DNA from: Gemmataceae bacterium | GTDB taxonomy: Bacteria; Planctomycetota; Planctomycetia; Gemmatales; Gemmataceae | DNA: 38,137 nt | Assembly: GCA_003136315.1 (NCBI GenBank) | Contig: PLDW01000428.1 | Coordinates: 1 to 38,137, forward strand | Direction: 5' to 3' | Part shown: piece by piece, positions 19,016 to 26,872 of the stretch | Layout: the number at the start of each line of letters is the position of its first letter | How positions within the stretch are numbered: position 1 is the stretch's first letter | The notes under the pieces: model-generated | What the model was told of the DNA's origin: nothing | Seen by the model: the letters and a program-made list of their open reading frames with translations, nothing else | Databases searched by the model: none | Translations under genes and position numbers: made by a program

Positions 19016-19234
19016 TTACCCCGGTGACCCGGGCGTCGCCCGGCGCCGGTACTCCTCAACCGGCAGTCCGCCGACGCCCCAGTCCGCCAGGTCCACTTCC
19101 TGGATGACCACGAAGGTCGAGCCCGGCGGCTTGCCCAGCACGTCCCGCAGCAGGTCCGTCGCACCCTTGATGAGCGCTGCCTTCTGCTCGGGCGTCGTCC
19201 CCTCGCGGGTGATCTGAATCGTCACGATCGGCAT
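19016..19234 (-). CDS. 4-oxalocrotonate tautomerase family protein
   Basis: The 72-residue protein starts MPIVTIQITREGTTPEQKA. After removal of Met, Pro1 would be the catalytic base of the tautomerase superfamily. TFVVIQEVDLADWGVGG is the conserved second half. ATG 19234 has GGAG upstream; a longer in-frame start at 19291 would bury the Pro and is unlikely. It follows the SDR gene after 22 bp on the same strand, so the two are probably co-transcribed. The substrate is unknown; members act on 2-hydroxymuconate-like or halogenated compounds, or have no known reaction. Confidence 0.88.
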   Translation of the reverse strand: MPIVTIQITREGTTPEQKAALIKGATDLLRDVLGKPPGSTFVVIQEVDLADWGVGGLPVEEYRRRATPGSPG

Positions 19235-19256
19235 GGCGGTCTCCACAAGTGTCGGG

Positions 19257-19970
19257 TTACCAGTGTCCAGCGTGCGCACCGCCATCAACATGCAGGGTCT
19301 CGCCGGTCACGAACGCGGCCGACTCCAGATACAGTACCGCATCCACCACTTCCTGAACCTCGCCCATCCGCCCCATTGGGTGTAGCGCGGCGAGGGCGAC
19401 GTGCGTTTCAGGTGCGTGCATCGGGGTACGGATGACACCCGGCGCCACCGCGTTGACACGGATGCCCTTGTCCCCGTACTCGATCGCCAGCGACCGCGTG
19501 ACGGCGTCCAGCCCACCCTTGGTGAGCGAGGCCAGCGCCGACGGCACACCCTTCACGGGCTGACCCACGAGCGTTGTGGTCAGATTTACGACGTGCCCGG
19601 CGCCCTGCGCCAACATCTGCCGGACGGCCCGCTGTGTGACGAAGAAGAAGCCGGCCAGGTTCACCCCGAGCACATGGACGTAGTCGGCTTCGGTGTACTC
19701 CGTGAACGGCTTGGCGACGAACACCCCTGCGTTGTTGACCAGCGTATCGACCCGGCCGAATCGCGCGACAGCCTCCCCGATGACCCGATCAGCGAGCGCC
19801 GGGTCGGCAATGTCGCCAGGAACGGCCAGCACGTCGGCCGAGGCATCAGGCTTGATGGACCGCGAGTTAGCAACCACCCGATAGCCGCGGTCGAGGAACC
19901 CGCGGACCAGCTCCGCCCCGATCCCCTGCGACGCCCCTGTAACGACGGCGACCTTGCGCTCGGTACTCAT
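19257..19970 (-). CDS. SDR-fold protein lacking the catalytic Tyr
   Basis: The 237-residue protein has a classical short-chain dehydrogenase fold: VAVVTGASQGIGAELV binds the nucleotide, LVNNAGVF (about 77-84) is the structural NNAG motif, and the end is TGETLHVDGG. The active site is odd. The usual YxxxK reads ALASLTKGG (about 145-153), so Lys151 is kept but the Tyr position (147) is Ala, and the Ser position lies in NLTTTLVG. It may use another residue, or bind nucleotide without reducing a carbonyl. ATG 19970 has GAGG upstream; a start at 20048 would overlap the Ohr remnant. The tautomerase gene follows. Confidence 0.87.
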   Translation of the reverse strand: MSTERKVAVVTGASQGIGAELVRGFLDRGYRVVANSRSIKPDASADVLAVPGDIADPALADRVIGEAVARFGRVDTLVNNAGVFVAKPFTEYTEADYVHVLGVNLAGFFFVTQRAVRQMLAQGAGHVVNLTTTLVGQPVKGVPSALASLTKGGLDAVTRSLAIEYGDKGIRVNAVAPGVIRTPMHAPETHVALAALHPMGRMGEVQEVVDAVLYLESAAFVTGETLHVDGGAHAGHW

Positions 19971-20056
19971 GGCGTGCCTCATGATGAAGGGCGAATCCCG
20001 CCGGCCCGGATGATCCTCGCCGGCCGGTCGTTCTGACATTCGCGCCAATCACTCGA

Positions 20057-20250
20057 AACCAGGTTGATCGTGACGTCGATGTTGACGCGACTGGCTTTGG
20101 TGTACGGGCACAGTCGGTGTGCGGTGTCTACCACAGCGTAAGCGCCATCACGGTCCAGTCCCGGCAGGTGGATCTTGAGTCGGGGCAGGAGGGCGAACCC
20201 GCTATCGTTCATGCCGAGATCCACCTCGGCGTCGGTGGCCCGACATGATC
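20057..20250 (-). pseudogene. Ohr/OsmC fragment (C-terminal half)
   Basis: About 65 codons match the end of organic hydroperoxide resistance proteins: VDLGMNDSGFALLPRLKIHL, then PGLDRDGAYAVVDTAHRLCPYTKAS and NIDVTINLV. The second redox Cys (in LCPYTKAS) is present. The first half with the other redox Cys and the normal start are gone. The frame runs on without homology to a stop at 19979. It sits between the SDR and pgl genes. A functional Ohr would detoxify organic peroxides. Confidence 0.75.
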
Positions 20251-20288
20251 AGTTGCGATGCCCACACGCATGGCCTCTCCCCCCCCTT

Positions 20289-20987
20289 TCAGATTTTTTC
20301 CAACTCGGCCGCCGCCTCCCGGTCCGCGAGCAGCAATGCCTGCCCCTGGCGAATTCGCCCCGCAGGAATTGAGGTATCTGCAGCGCGGAGGCGCACGAGC
20401 GGTCCGGCCTTCTCAGCCCCCGTTACCAGCCAGAGGATACTTCGGGCCCGATTGATGGCAGGGTATGTCAAGCTCATCCGGCGCCGGCCTTGGTAAACTC
20501 TGGTCAGTGCGACATCGGCGTCAGTGACATCCAACACGGGGTCGCCGGGGACCAAGGAGGCGGTGTGGCCATCTTGCCCTAGCCCGAGGTGAACGAGATC
20601 GAGAATTGGTGGAGAGCCAGCGACCTCTTGGAGCAGCCGGCTGTAGCCCTCGGCCGCGGCATCGAGGTCGGGTGCTTCCACGGGCATGGCATGGACGTGG
20701 TCGGCTCGCAATGGAACGCGCGTCAGCAGACTTTCTCGAATGTGAGTGAGATTGCGGTCGGGGTCCCCAGCGGGGGCTACCCGTTCATCCACCTGGACGA
20801 GATGCACTTCCTGCCACGGCACAGCTTCTTCGGAGAGGGCACGCAACATCAGCCAGGGTGTGCGCCCGCCGCTCACAGCAAGGACGAAACGGCCGCGCGC
20901 CAGGATCGCGGCCCGCGCCTCCGCAGCAATCAACTTCGCCGCGCCACGGGCAACGGCATCGGAATCGGACAGCACGTCGATCTTCAT
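20289..20987 (-). CDS. pgl: 6-phosphogluconolactonase
   Basis: The enzyme hydrolyses 6-phosphogluconolactone to 6-phosphogluconate. The 232-residue protein belongs to the DevB/NagB-like family: FVLAVSGGRTPWLMLRAL, VQVDERVAPAGDPDRN and LVHLGLGQDGHTASLVPG are its three conserved blocks. ATG 20987 overlaps the zwf stop as ATGA, so translation is coupled to zwf. Together they form the oxidative entry of the pentose-phosphate pathway. A gnd gene must have stood directly upstream once (remnant at 22403-22497). The working gnd is at 9928-10947. Confidence 0.94.
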   Translation of the reverse strand: MKIDVLSDSDAVARGAAKLIAAEARAAILARGRFVLAVSGGRTPWLMLRALSEEAVPWQEVHLVQVDERVAPAGDPDRNLTHIRESLLTRVPLRADHVHAMPVEAPDLDAAAEGYSRLLQEVAGSPPILDLVHLGLGQDGHTASLVPGDPVLDVTDADVALTRVYQGRRRMSLTYPAINRARSILWLVTGAEKAGPLVRLRAADTSIPAGRIRQGQALLLADREAAAELEKI

Positions 20988-22381
20988 GACGAGATCTCCA
21001 GTCCGGCTCCCGCGGCCACAACCGGGTTCTGCCACCCTCCTGGTGGCGACACCCGCTGGTCAACTTCGCTCGGTCCCCAGGTATTCGGCTCGTACTCGTA
21101 GACAGGTGTGGCGGCCATCAGTGCCGGATCGACGATGCGCCACGCCTCTTCCACGTAGTCCTCGCGGGCGAAGGAGGAGGCATCTCCCGCCATCGCGTCT
21201 CCGAGCAGCCGTTCGTAAGCGTCCATCTCGTCCGCCGTGGGATGGTGTTTCACCTGTAGTTCCACCTCCTGCCCGCACATCCTCTCGGCCGGGTCCATTG
21301 CCGTGGCCCCAAGGCCGATGGTCATGTCGGGGCCGATTCGGAAGCGGAAGTAGTTGGCCGGGACCGTGCAGAGGGGGAAGAGCAATGGGGGCCGGCGCAG
21401 GCGGACAACAACCTCCGTGCAGTTGACTGGGAGGTGCTTCCCGGCGCGAAGGTAGAACGGCGTCCCTTGCCAACGCGATGTGTTCACCAGCAGCCGCATC
21501 GCCGCGAAAGTTTCGACCTTCGAATCCGCGGCCACGCCCTTTTCCGCCCGGTAGCCGCGGAATTGCCCACGGACCATGTCATTTACAGCAAGGGGAAGCA
21601 CTGCTTTCAGGAGCTTCACCTTCTCGTCCCGCACGGACTCGGTGTCCATGCGAATTGGCGGTTCCATCGTCAGGTTCGCGAGCACCTGAAACAGGTGGTT
21701 CTGGATCACGTCGCGAATCGTTCCAGTCTGATCGTAGAACGCGCCCCGACCCTGGACTCCGATGCTTTCAGACATCGTGATCTGCACGCTCTCGACGTAC
21801 TTGCTGTTCCAGATAGGCTCGAGGAACGAGTTGACAAAGCGGAAGAAGACAAGGTTCTGCACCGGCCGCTTGCCCAGGTAATGATCGATGCGGAAGATGG
21901 CGCTCTCATCGAAAGCAGTGAGCAAGGTCTGATTAAGTTCTTGCGCCGACCCGAAGTCGTGGCCGAAAGGCTTTTCGACGATGACGCGGGCGCCCTTCGT
22001 GCAGCCCGACTTGCCGAGCTGTTCCACAACCACGCCGAACAACGCAGGTGGAATGGCGAGGTAAAATGTCGGCCGACGGGCCGAACCCAGCTCCTTGCGC
22101 ACGGCTTCGAACGTTGCCGGGTTATGGTAATCGCCGCCAACGTAGCCTAATAGCTGGGACAGCTTGTCAAAGGCGACGGAATCGACTCTCCCATGCTCCT
22201 TCAGGCTTTCGCGCGCCCGTGCCCGAAATTGATCGGAAGTCCAGCTGCGCCCGGCCACCCCGATTACGGGAACTCGGAGGCCGCGTTTCACCATGGATTG
22301 GAGCGCTGGAAAGATCTTTTTGTATGCCAAGTCGCCGGTGGCACCGAAGAAGACCAGGGCATCAGAAGCTGTTGGGTTCAT
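20984..22381 (-). CDS. zwf: Glucose-6-phosphate 1-dehydrogenase
   Basis: The enzyme oxidises glucose-6-phosphate to the lactone with reduction of NADP or NAD. The 465-residue protein has LVFFGATGDLAYKKIFPAL (nucleotide site), VIVEKPFGHD and the catalytic FRIDHYLGKRPVQNL. It is slightly shorter than the common 480-510 residues. The start at 22381 is preceded by GAGGAG. The stop overlaps the pgl start by 4 nt. A remnant of gnd ends 22 bp upstream, which points to an older gnd-zwf-pgl operon. Cofactor choice is not decidable by eye. Confidence 0.96.
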   Translation of the reverse strand: MNPTASDALVFFGATGDLAYKKIFPALQSMVKRGLRVPVIGVAGRSWTSDQFRARARESLKEHGRVDSVAFDKLSQLLGYVGGDYHNPATFEAVRKELGSARRPTFYLAIPPALFGVVVEQLGKSGCTKGARVIVEKPFGHDFGSAQELNQTLLTAFDESAIFRIDHYLGKRPVQNLVFFRFVNSFLEPIWNSKYVESVQITMSESIGVQGRGAFYDQTGTIRDVIQNHLFQVLANLTMEPPIRMDTESVRDEKVKLLKAVLPLAVNDMVRGQFRGYRAEKGVAADSKVETFAAMRLLVNTSRWQGTPFYLRAGKHLPVNCTEVVVRLRRPPLLFPLCTVPANYFRFRIGPDMTIGLGATAMDPAERMCGQEVELQVKHHPTADEMDAYERLLGDAMAGDASSFAREDYVEEAWRIVDPALMAATPVYEYEPNTWGPSEVDQRVSPPGGWQNPVVAAGAGLEISS

Positions 22382-22402
22382 GGATAGATTCTCCTCGCAC
22401 GG

Positions 22403-22497
22403 TTACTTGCCGGTGCCTTTCTCTACGTGGGCGCCAAATTGGAATCGCATGCCAGACGGCAATTTGTCCTGAAAATCCGCCCCCCCACGCCGCCAGC
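22403..22497 (-). pseudogene. gnd remnant (last ~31 codons)
   Basis: The frame reads RRGGADFQDKLPSGMRFQFG and ends AHVEKGTGK before TAA. It matches the C-terminus of the intact gnd at 9928-10947 ([29 protein letters not shown]). Nothing upstream resembles gnd. The DNA shares a near-identical core (caatttgtcctgaaaatccg) with the intact gene. It is the end of a second 6-phosphogluconate dehydrogenase gene that stood before zwf. Confidence 0.85.
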
Positions 22498-22499
22498 CT

Positions 22500-23104
22500 G
22501 ATGTCCTCGGCTCGTTCGGCGACCGTTCACAACTTAAATGCGTTTGGAGATGGTTGACTGGGCAACTAAGGTCCCTACACTAACACCGCTCGCCCGCGAC
22601 CGGAAGTCCGGCCGCCAGGCGAACCGGACTGCGCGACCAGGGTCAACAGGAACTCCCCACTCCATTGAATGCCGTCTGCCCCCCCAGACGCACAGAAAAC
22701 TCAGGAAAACCGTCCGAAGTCGCCGCGGCCGGCTCGATCGCTTCGTGGCCTCCAAGATGATGCTGGCATGCCCCTATGAATTCCAGTGTTTCTGCCATCG
22801 CCGTGGTTAGCCAGCTTGAGTCTTGGGTCAGCAGGTTTAAGCCCCACCGGGCCTCCATTTGTAACCCTATTGCGGCCCGAATGCGATCGGACTCGAGCGG
22901 GCATATGGTTGGGGTGGGCCGCCTTCTGGCAACGCAGGTCGAATTCATGTCTGGATTCGAGCAGCCTGCCCCGGTCAGTCCGTTCGGCCTCTACTCAGCC
23001 GGGGATCACGCTATCGCGGCCGGCGTGCCCCGACCGGCTGTCGGATGGTAGGGGATTCACTCGACTGCCGCGATCACTCCCGAGTGCCTTCGCCTGCCTA
23101 CGCG
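22500..23104. other. 600-bp intergenic stretch, no gene seen
   Basis: Between the gnd remnant and the pgm stop there is no frame I recognise on either strand. It holds one copy of the dispersed motif (22667-22716). The size fits the space left by the deletion of most of a gnd gene, but no trace of coding sequence remains. Confidence 0.4.
22667..22716 (+). repeat. Dispersed ~48-bp motif, copy 3
   Basis: It starts GAATGCCGTCTGCCC and ends GGAAAACCGTCCG. It is nearly the same as the reverse complement of 32617-32665, which lies upstream of the sigma factor. The flanking bases toward the right (gtcgccgcggccggc) also resemble those at the sigma factor copy, so the shared unit may be longer than 50 bp. 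Confidence 0.6.
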
Positions 23105-24745
23105 CTAGCCGATTGCTGCGGACACCATCTGCTGGGCCTCCCGGACGATCGCCTCCAGGTGCGCGGCGGATTTGAAGCTCTCGGCGTAGACCTTGTAGAT
23201 GTTCTCGGTGCCGGACGGACGGGCTGCGAACCAACCGCTCGCGGTGACGACCTTCAGCCCGCCGATCGCGGCACCGTTGCCGGGGGCTCGGCTGAACTTC
23301 GCGATGATCGCGTCGCCCGCCAGTTCACCCACTGTTACGGACGCCGGTGACAAACCTGTCAGCTTCACCTTCTGTTCGGGCGTGGCGGGCGCGTCGATCC
23401 GGGTGTAGAATGTGCCACCGAACTGGTTGGTCAGCTCGCGGTAGTGCTCTCCGGGGTCGCGCCCGGTGACGGCCGTGATCTCGGCGGCGAGGAGACACAA
23501 GAGCGGTCCGTCCTTGTCGGTCGTCCACACCCCGCCGTCTTTTTGGAGGAAGCTGGCACCGGCGCTCTCCTCGCCGCCGAAGCAGATGGAGCCGTCGAAC
23601 AGCCCCGGCGCGAACCACTTGAACCCGACCGGCACCTCGCACAGCTTGCGGCCGAGCGAAGCTACGACACGGTCAATCATCCCGCTGCTCACTAGCGTCT
23701 TCCCGACGGCCGCTCCTGCTCGCCAGCCGGGGCGATGAGTGAGCAGATAGCGAATTGCGACGGCCAGAAAGTGGTTTGGATTCAGCAGCCCCGCCGATGG
23801 TGTGACGATACCGTGCCGGTCGGAGTCCGGGTCGTTGGCGAACGCGACCCGGAACCGGTCTTTCAACCCGACCAGCCGGGCCATCGCGTAGGGGCTGGAG
23901 CAGTCCATCCGGATCTTGCCGTCGTGGTCCACGGTCATGAACGAGAACGTCGGGTCGATCACAGGGTTCGTCACCTCGATGTTCAGTCCGTAAGCCGCGT
24001 TGATGGCGCTCCAGTACCCGCACGCTGCACCGCCCAGTGGGTCCACACCGAGTTTCACTCTGGCCCCGCGGATGGCGTCCATGTCAATCGCCTTGCCGAG
24101 GTCATCGACGTACGGTTGGACGAAATCCTGTTGGTGAGTGGTCGCGGCACGGAGGGCGGACTCGAACGGAACGCGTTTCACTCTTGAGTTGTGCTGCAAC
24201 AAGGACCGGTTTGCGATGTCCTGGATCAACAAGGTCACGTCGATGTCGGCTGGGCCGCCGTTGGTCGGGTTGTACTTGAACCCACCGTCTTCGGGCGGGT
24301 TGTGCGACGGGGTGATCACGATCCCGTCGGCCAGTCCGGACGTCCGACCGCGGTTGTGGACGAGGATCGCCCGCGAGATGACCGGTGTCGGGGTTACGCC
24401 ATCGTCGCGCTGGATGATCGTCTCGACGCCATTCGCGGCAAGCACTTCCAGAGCGGTCCGCTGGGCGGCGCTGGAAAGGGCGTGCGTGTCCTTGCCCACG
24501 AATACCGGGCCGGTGATTCCGCGCGAGGAGCGGTAGATGCAGATGGCTTGCGTCACGGCGAGGACGTGGGCCTCGGTGAACGAGCCCTTACCCGGGGTGC
24601 CGCGGTGGCCGCTCGTCCCGAACACCACCCGCTGGGAGGGGTCGCCCAGATCGGGCTCCCGGTCGTGGTACTCCTGTTCGAGTACGGCCACATCGGTGAG
24701 CAGTTCCTTCGGTGCCGGTTTCCCGGCCAGTGCCGAAATCGACAT
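23105..24745 (-). CDS. pgm: Phosphoglucomutase (alpha-D-glucose specific)
   Basis: The enzyme interconverts glucose-1-phosphate and glucose-6-phosphate. The 546-residue length and motifs match the E. coli Pgm type: [18 protein letters not shown] near the N-terminus, [20 protein letters not shown] with the phosphoserine (Ser147), [13 protein letters not shown] as the metal loop, and [12 protein letters not shown] for substrate binding. The C-terminal [19 protein letters not shown] is the phosphate-binding loop. The start at 24745 has AAGGAG 7 nt upstream. It follows the phosphatase gene after 11 bp. It links glgP (glucose-1-phosphate) to zwf and pgi (glucose-6-phosphate). Confidence 0.96.
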   Translation of the reverse strand: MSISALAGKPAPKELLTDVAVLEQEYHDREPDLGDPSQRVVFGTSGHRGTPGKGSFTEAHVLAVTQAICIYRSSRGITGPVFVGKDTHALSSAAQRTALEVLAANGVETIIQRDDGVTPTPVISRAILVHNRGRTSGLADGIVITPSHNPPEDGGFKYNPTNGGPADIDVTLLIQDIANRSLLQHNSRVKRVPFESALRAATTHQQDFVQPYVDDLGKAIDMDAIRGARVKLGVDPLGGAACGYWSAINAAYGLNIEVTNPVIDPTFSFMTVDHDGKIRMDCSSPYAMARLVGLKDRFRVAFANDPDSDRHGIVTPSAGLLNPNHFLAVAIRYLLTHRPGWRAGAAVGKTLVSSGMIDRVVASLGRKLCEVPVGFKWFAPGLFDGSICFGGEESAGASFLQKDGGVWTTDKDGPLLCLLAAEITAVTGRDPGEHYRELTNQFGGTFYTRIDAPATPEQKVKLTGLSPASVTVGELAGDAIIAKFSRAPGNGAAIGGLKVVTASGWFAARPSGTENIYKVYAESFKSAAHLEAIVREAQQMVSAAIG

Positions 24746-24756
24746 TGGCGGCTCCT

Positions 24757-25353
24757 TTATGCCGTCGCGTGGCTAATGTCATTCCACAGCCGAACGACTG
24801 GCTCGGACGTGTTGTGCTCGTACCCCAGGACGGACAGGGCCGAGGTGTCGAGGAACAGGTGGCGGCCGAGGTCCGCGCCGACCCCCAACCAGCGAGCCGC
24901 CAGCACCCGCAAGAAGTGGCCACTGGAGAACAGCAGCACGTCCCCCGGCACGGCCCGGAGTCGGCCGATCACCCGATCCGCCCGGGCGATCACCGCGGTC
25001 GGCGACTCGCCGCCCGGGCAGCCGTCCCGGAACAGCTCCCAGTCCGGCCGCTCTTTGTGGATGTCGGCCGTCTTGAGACCCTCGTACCTGCCGTAGTCCC
25101 ACTCCACCAGATCCGGATCGACCTCCACGGTCGCTCCGAACCCGGCAAGTTCGCACGTCCGGCGGGCCCGCTGGAGGGGGCTCGTGAACACCTCCGCGAA
25201 GGTGCCCCCCCCGAGGCGCGCACCGAGCCGGCGGGCGTTCTCCTCACCCCGCTGGGTGAGCGGCAACTCGGTGAGCCCGGTGTGCTGGCCCGAGACCGTC
25301 CAGGCGGTCTCACCGTGCCGAGCCAGGTACACCTGTGGTAACCGCTTGCTCAT
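24757..25353 (-). CDS. Histidine phosphatase family protein (GpmB-like)
   Basis: The 198-residue protein belongs to the phosphoglycerate-mutase-like superfamily. [11 protein letters not shown] (about 8-18) holds the phospho-accepting His in [31 protein letters not shown] and [18 protein letters not shown] (second His) complete the active site. These proteins dephosphorylate small metabolites or sugar phosphates; the exact substrate is unknown. ATG 25353 has GGAG upstream. It is the first gene before pgm, 11 bp apart, so an operon is likely. A related gene in pieces is at 11011-11532, next to gnd, so this family seems tied to the sugar-phosphate cluster. Confidence 0.9.
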   Translation of the reverse strand: MSKRLPQVYLARHGETAWTVSGQHTGLTELPLTQRGEENARRLGARLGGGTFAEVFTSPLQRARRTCELAGFGATVEVDPDLVEWDYGRYEGLKTADIHKERPDWELFRDGCPGGESPTAVIARADRVIGRLRAVPGDVLLFSSGHFLRVLAARWLGVGADLGRHLFLDTSALSVLGYEHNTSEPVVRLWNDISHATA

Positions 25354-25391
25354 CGCATCAACTCCAATCGCTGGTTTCGGTCAGATCTGGA

Positions 25392-25576
25392 TCAATCAAC
25401 CGGGCACGGTTTGGCGTTCCAGATTTCGGCGGCGCACTCCCTGATCGTCCGGTCGCTGGAGAACCGGTACGAGTGCGCAACGTTGAGGATCGCCTTCCGG
25501 ACCCAGGCATCCGGGCTCGCGTACAGTTCGCGACGCGCTCCTGGGCGCGGACATATTCCCCCAGGTCGGCCAGGTG
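25392..25576 (-). pseudogene. Glycogen phosphorylase fragment (C-terminal ~60 codons)
   Basis: The piece HLADLGEYVRAQERVA is in one frame and LYASPDAWVRKAILNVAHSYR with FSSDRTIRECAAEIWNAKPCP in the next. One missing base separates them near 25530. Together they match HLADLKSYLEADQRLVDLY and the end of the intact glgP at 2882-5389. Both end in nearly the same residues (KPCPVD, APCPV). Upstream the match stops, and HlyD-like sequence is joined to it. It is a relic of a second phosphorylase gene. Confidence 0.85.
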
Positions 25577-25901
25577 CCTGACCCAGACGACCCTGCCACG
25601 GGACGGCTCGTCGAAGGCGTCGATGTCCAGCCGCACCCGGTTGGCCGGACACCTCCTGGTGGGCGGCGTTGACGAGGTGTGTCTGGACAAAAGCGTCGGC
25701 GGTTATCGAGTGCGTGAGCCGGTCGTCAATCCAGGGGACAGCGACCGGCAAGACCGCCAGCAGGACCAGGGCGGTCGCGGCCCCGAGGCGCAGCCAGCGA
25801 TTGCTGCAGAGCCCCCGGACCGGGCCGAATTTGCTCACCCCAGGCTGCGGCGGCAACGGGACCGCCGTGGCAGGCCCTACGTGCTGACTCATAGGGGTCA
25901 A
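25577..25901 (-). pseudogene. HlyD/EmrA-type secretion protein fragment (N-terminal end)
   Basis: The frame from 25901 has a short cytoplasmic N-terminus and one membrane segment (LGAATALVLLAVLPVAVPW). It then has the start of a periplasmic adaptor domain: THSITADAFVQTHLVNAAHQ, EVSG. After a frameshift it continues NRVRLDIDAFDEPSRGRVV, which fits the lipoyl-like half-motif of membrane fusion proteins. The remaining ~250 residues are missing and phosphorylase sequence follows. Family recognition is from the TD(A)FV-x-TH-x-V pattern of EmrA-like proteins. It cannot be functional. Confidence 0.6.
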
Positions 25902-25932
25902 AGCCTCTTGGTGCTAACAGCTGACCGCTTCA

Positions 25933-26073
25933 AAGTGCGAGCGGGCGGCGAAGGAGCATGGGGTCAGTTACCGGCTGAGATGGTCCCGATGGACGCGCTA
26001 GTCCGGCCCCGGACGCTGTCCACGACCCGGGGCTTCATGAAGGCGCTGGTCGCGGCGGACGACCGCGTGCTTG
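25933..26073 (+). pseudogene. Disulfide oxidoreductase fragment (C-terminal dimerisation domain)
   Basis: On the plus strand KCERAAKEHGVSYRL is followed in another frame by VPMDALVRPRTLSTTRG and FMKALVAADDRVLE. This is the order seen at the start of the dimerisation domain of mercuric-reductase-like flavoproteins. In the intact gene at 35766-37136 the matching part is AREEGRRLKVGKIPTAWVAR and GLMKIVVDAETDRILG. One frameshift and the loss of both ends make it a relic. It is the only plus-strand remnant here apart from the CHAT piece. Confidence 0.6.
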
Positions 26074-26080
26074 AGGGGGC

Positions 26081-26464
26081 TCACGTCACCACTTCCACCC
26101 ACCGGGTCCGCCAGGCCGGGGGCTCGAACGGCTCTGCGAAGTACTGCGTCTCGCGCATGACCTTGCCTTCCCGGAACTCCATAATGCTCACCGTGTTGAC
26201 GCGATGCCCGTCATAGGTGATCACATACTCGGTGAGCCAGAGGTCACCCCCGCCGACAATCCGGCGGACGACAAAGCCCGACGGCCTGGCCGGGTGCTGG
26301 CTGCGAAGGGCTTGCACGTTGCATCGCCCGCGGATGCGTTCCCCTGATTGGGGATACTCGACGATGGCCTCGTCGTGATAGATCTCGTGTTCGGCGTCCT
26401 GATTACCCGTAGCGGAGGCGGCCCAGTGTTGTTCCAGGGCTTCGCGGATTTGCGGATCGTTCAC
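26081..26464 (-). CDS. SnoaL-like / NTF2-fold protein
   Basis: The 127-residue protein fits the SnoaL-like (nuclear transport factor 2) fold: an N-terminal helix (IREALEQHWAASATGNQDA), EIYHDEAIVEYPQSGERIRG, and a beta-rich end with FREGKVMRETQYFAEPFEPP. Members include isomerases, hydrolases and many of unknown role; no reaction can be assigned. The GTG at 26464 is the likely start because GGGAGG lies upstream. An ATG at 26587 would place most of the 200-bp repeat inside the gene. It lies between remnants on both sides and forms no clear operon. Confidence 0.75.
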   Translation of the reverse strand: MNDPQIREALEQHWAASATGNQDAEHEIYHDEAIVEYPQSGERIRGRCNVQALRSQHPARPSGFVVRRIVGGGDLWLTEYVITYDGHRVNTVSIMEFREGKVMRETQYFAEPFEPPAWRTRWVEVVT

Positions 26465-26493
26465 CTCAGCCTCCCTTCGTCTGGGCCGCACTG

Positions 26494-26693
26494 CCGGACA
26501 TCTGCCCTGATTTGCCTTCCACCTTCCCGAATGCCGTTTGCCTGCAGATCGCACACGGAATTGAAAAAACTCCGTCCACACCGTCATGATGACCGTCGGC
26601 CTTCACCTGCCGGGTTGGCCCACAGCCCGTCCCTGCGCTGCTGAAGGTCGGCCAGGAAGGCGTTCCAGGCAGCAGGGGAACCTGAGGCCGCGT
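26494..26693 (+). repeat. ~200-bp direct repeat, copy B
   Basis: Same orientation as 14530-14729, about 12 kb away. The match begins at ccggacatctg and ends at gaggccgcgt. On the left it abuts the leader of the SnoaL-like gene; on the right it abuts the CHAT fragment. On the minus strand it again encodes AAWNAFLADLQQRRDGLWANP, now with a different end. Both copies keep that reading frame. Confidence 0.8.
26529..26575 (+). repeat. Dispersed ~48-bp motif, copy 2
   Basis: It starts GAATGCCGTTTGCC and ends GAAAAAACTCCGT, within the left half of repeat copy B. The spacing to the right half of the repeat is kept relative to copy A. Confidence 0.6.
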
Positions 26694-26861
26694 AAGATTT
26701 TGGCTTCAATTTCCCCGTCGGCCACGGAATTTGCGAAAGGGTTCCGTGGCAAGTTCGAGGAAGGATCGGGGAAAGACGATCTGGAGATCAAACCGGACAA
26801 GGACGGAAAAGCGCACCCAGTTTACTGGGCGGCGTTCACGCTGTCGGGGCCGGGACATTAA
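26694..26861 (+). pseudogene. CHAT-domain protein fragment (C-terminal end)
   Basis: The plus-strand frame reads RKILASISPSATEFAKGFRG, then a charged stretch, then HPVYWAAFTLSGPGH before TAA. The HPxYWAxFxLxG ending is typical of CHAT (caspase-like) protease domains. The catalytic His and Cys would lie upstream and are missing, because the 200-bp repeat starts at 26693. It converges with the kinase gene, 11 bp apart. CHAT proteases often accompany STAND NTPases of the type fused into that kinase, so the two may once have been partners, but this is inference. Confidence 0.55.
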
Positions 26862-26872
26862 TCTCAAATCCA

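Noticed and set aside
24191..25096. 301-codon open frame on the plus strand
   Set aside because: It is antisense to pgm and the phosphatase, and no recognisable protein results.
25335..26216. Long open frame on the plus strand over the HlyD/phosphorylase remnants
   Set aside because: Most of it is antisense to the remnants. Only about 50 codons near 25990-26073 resemble a protein family, and those are listed as a relic.
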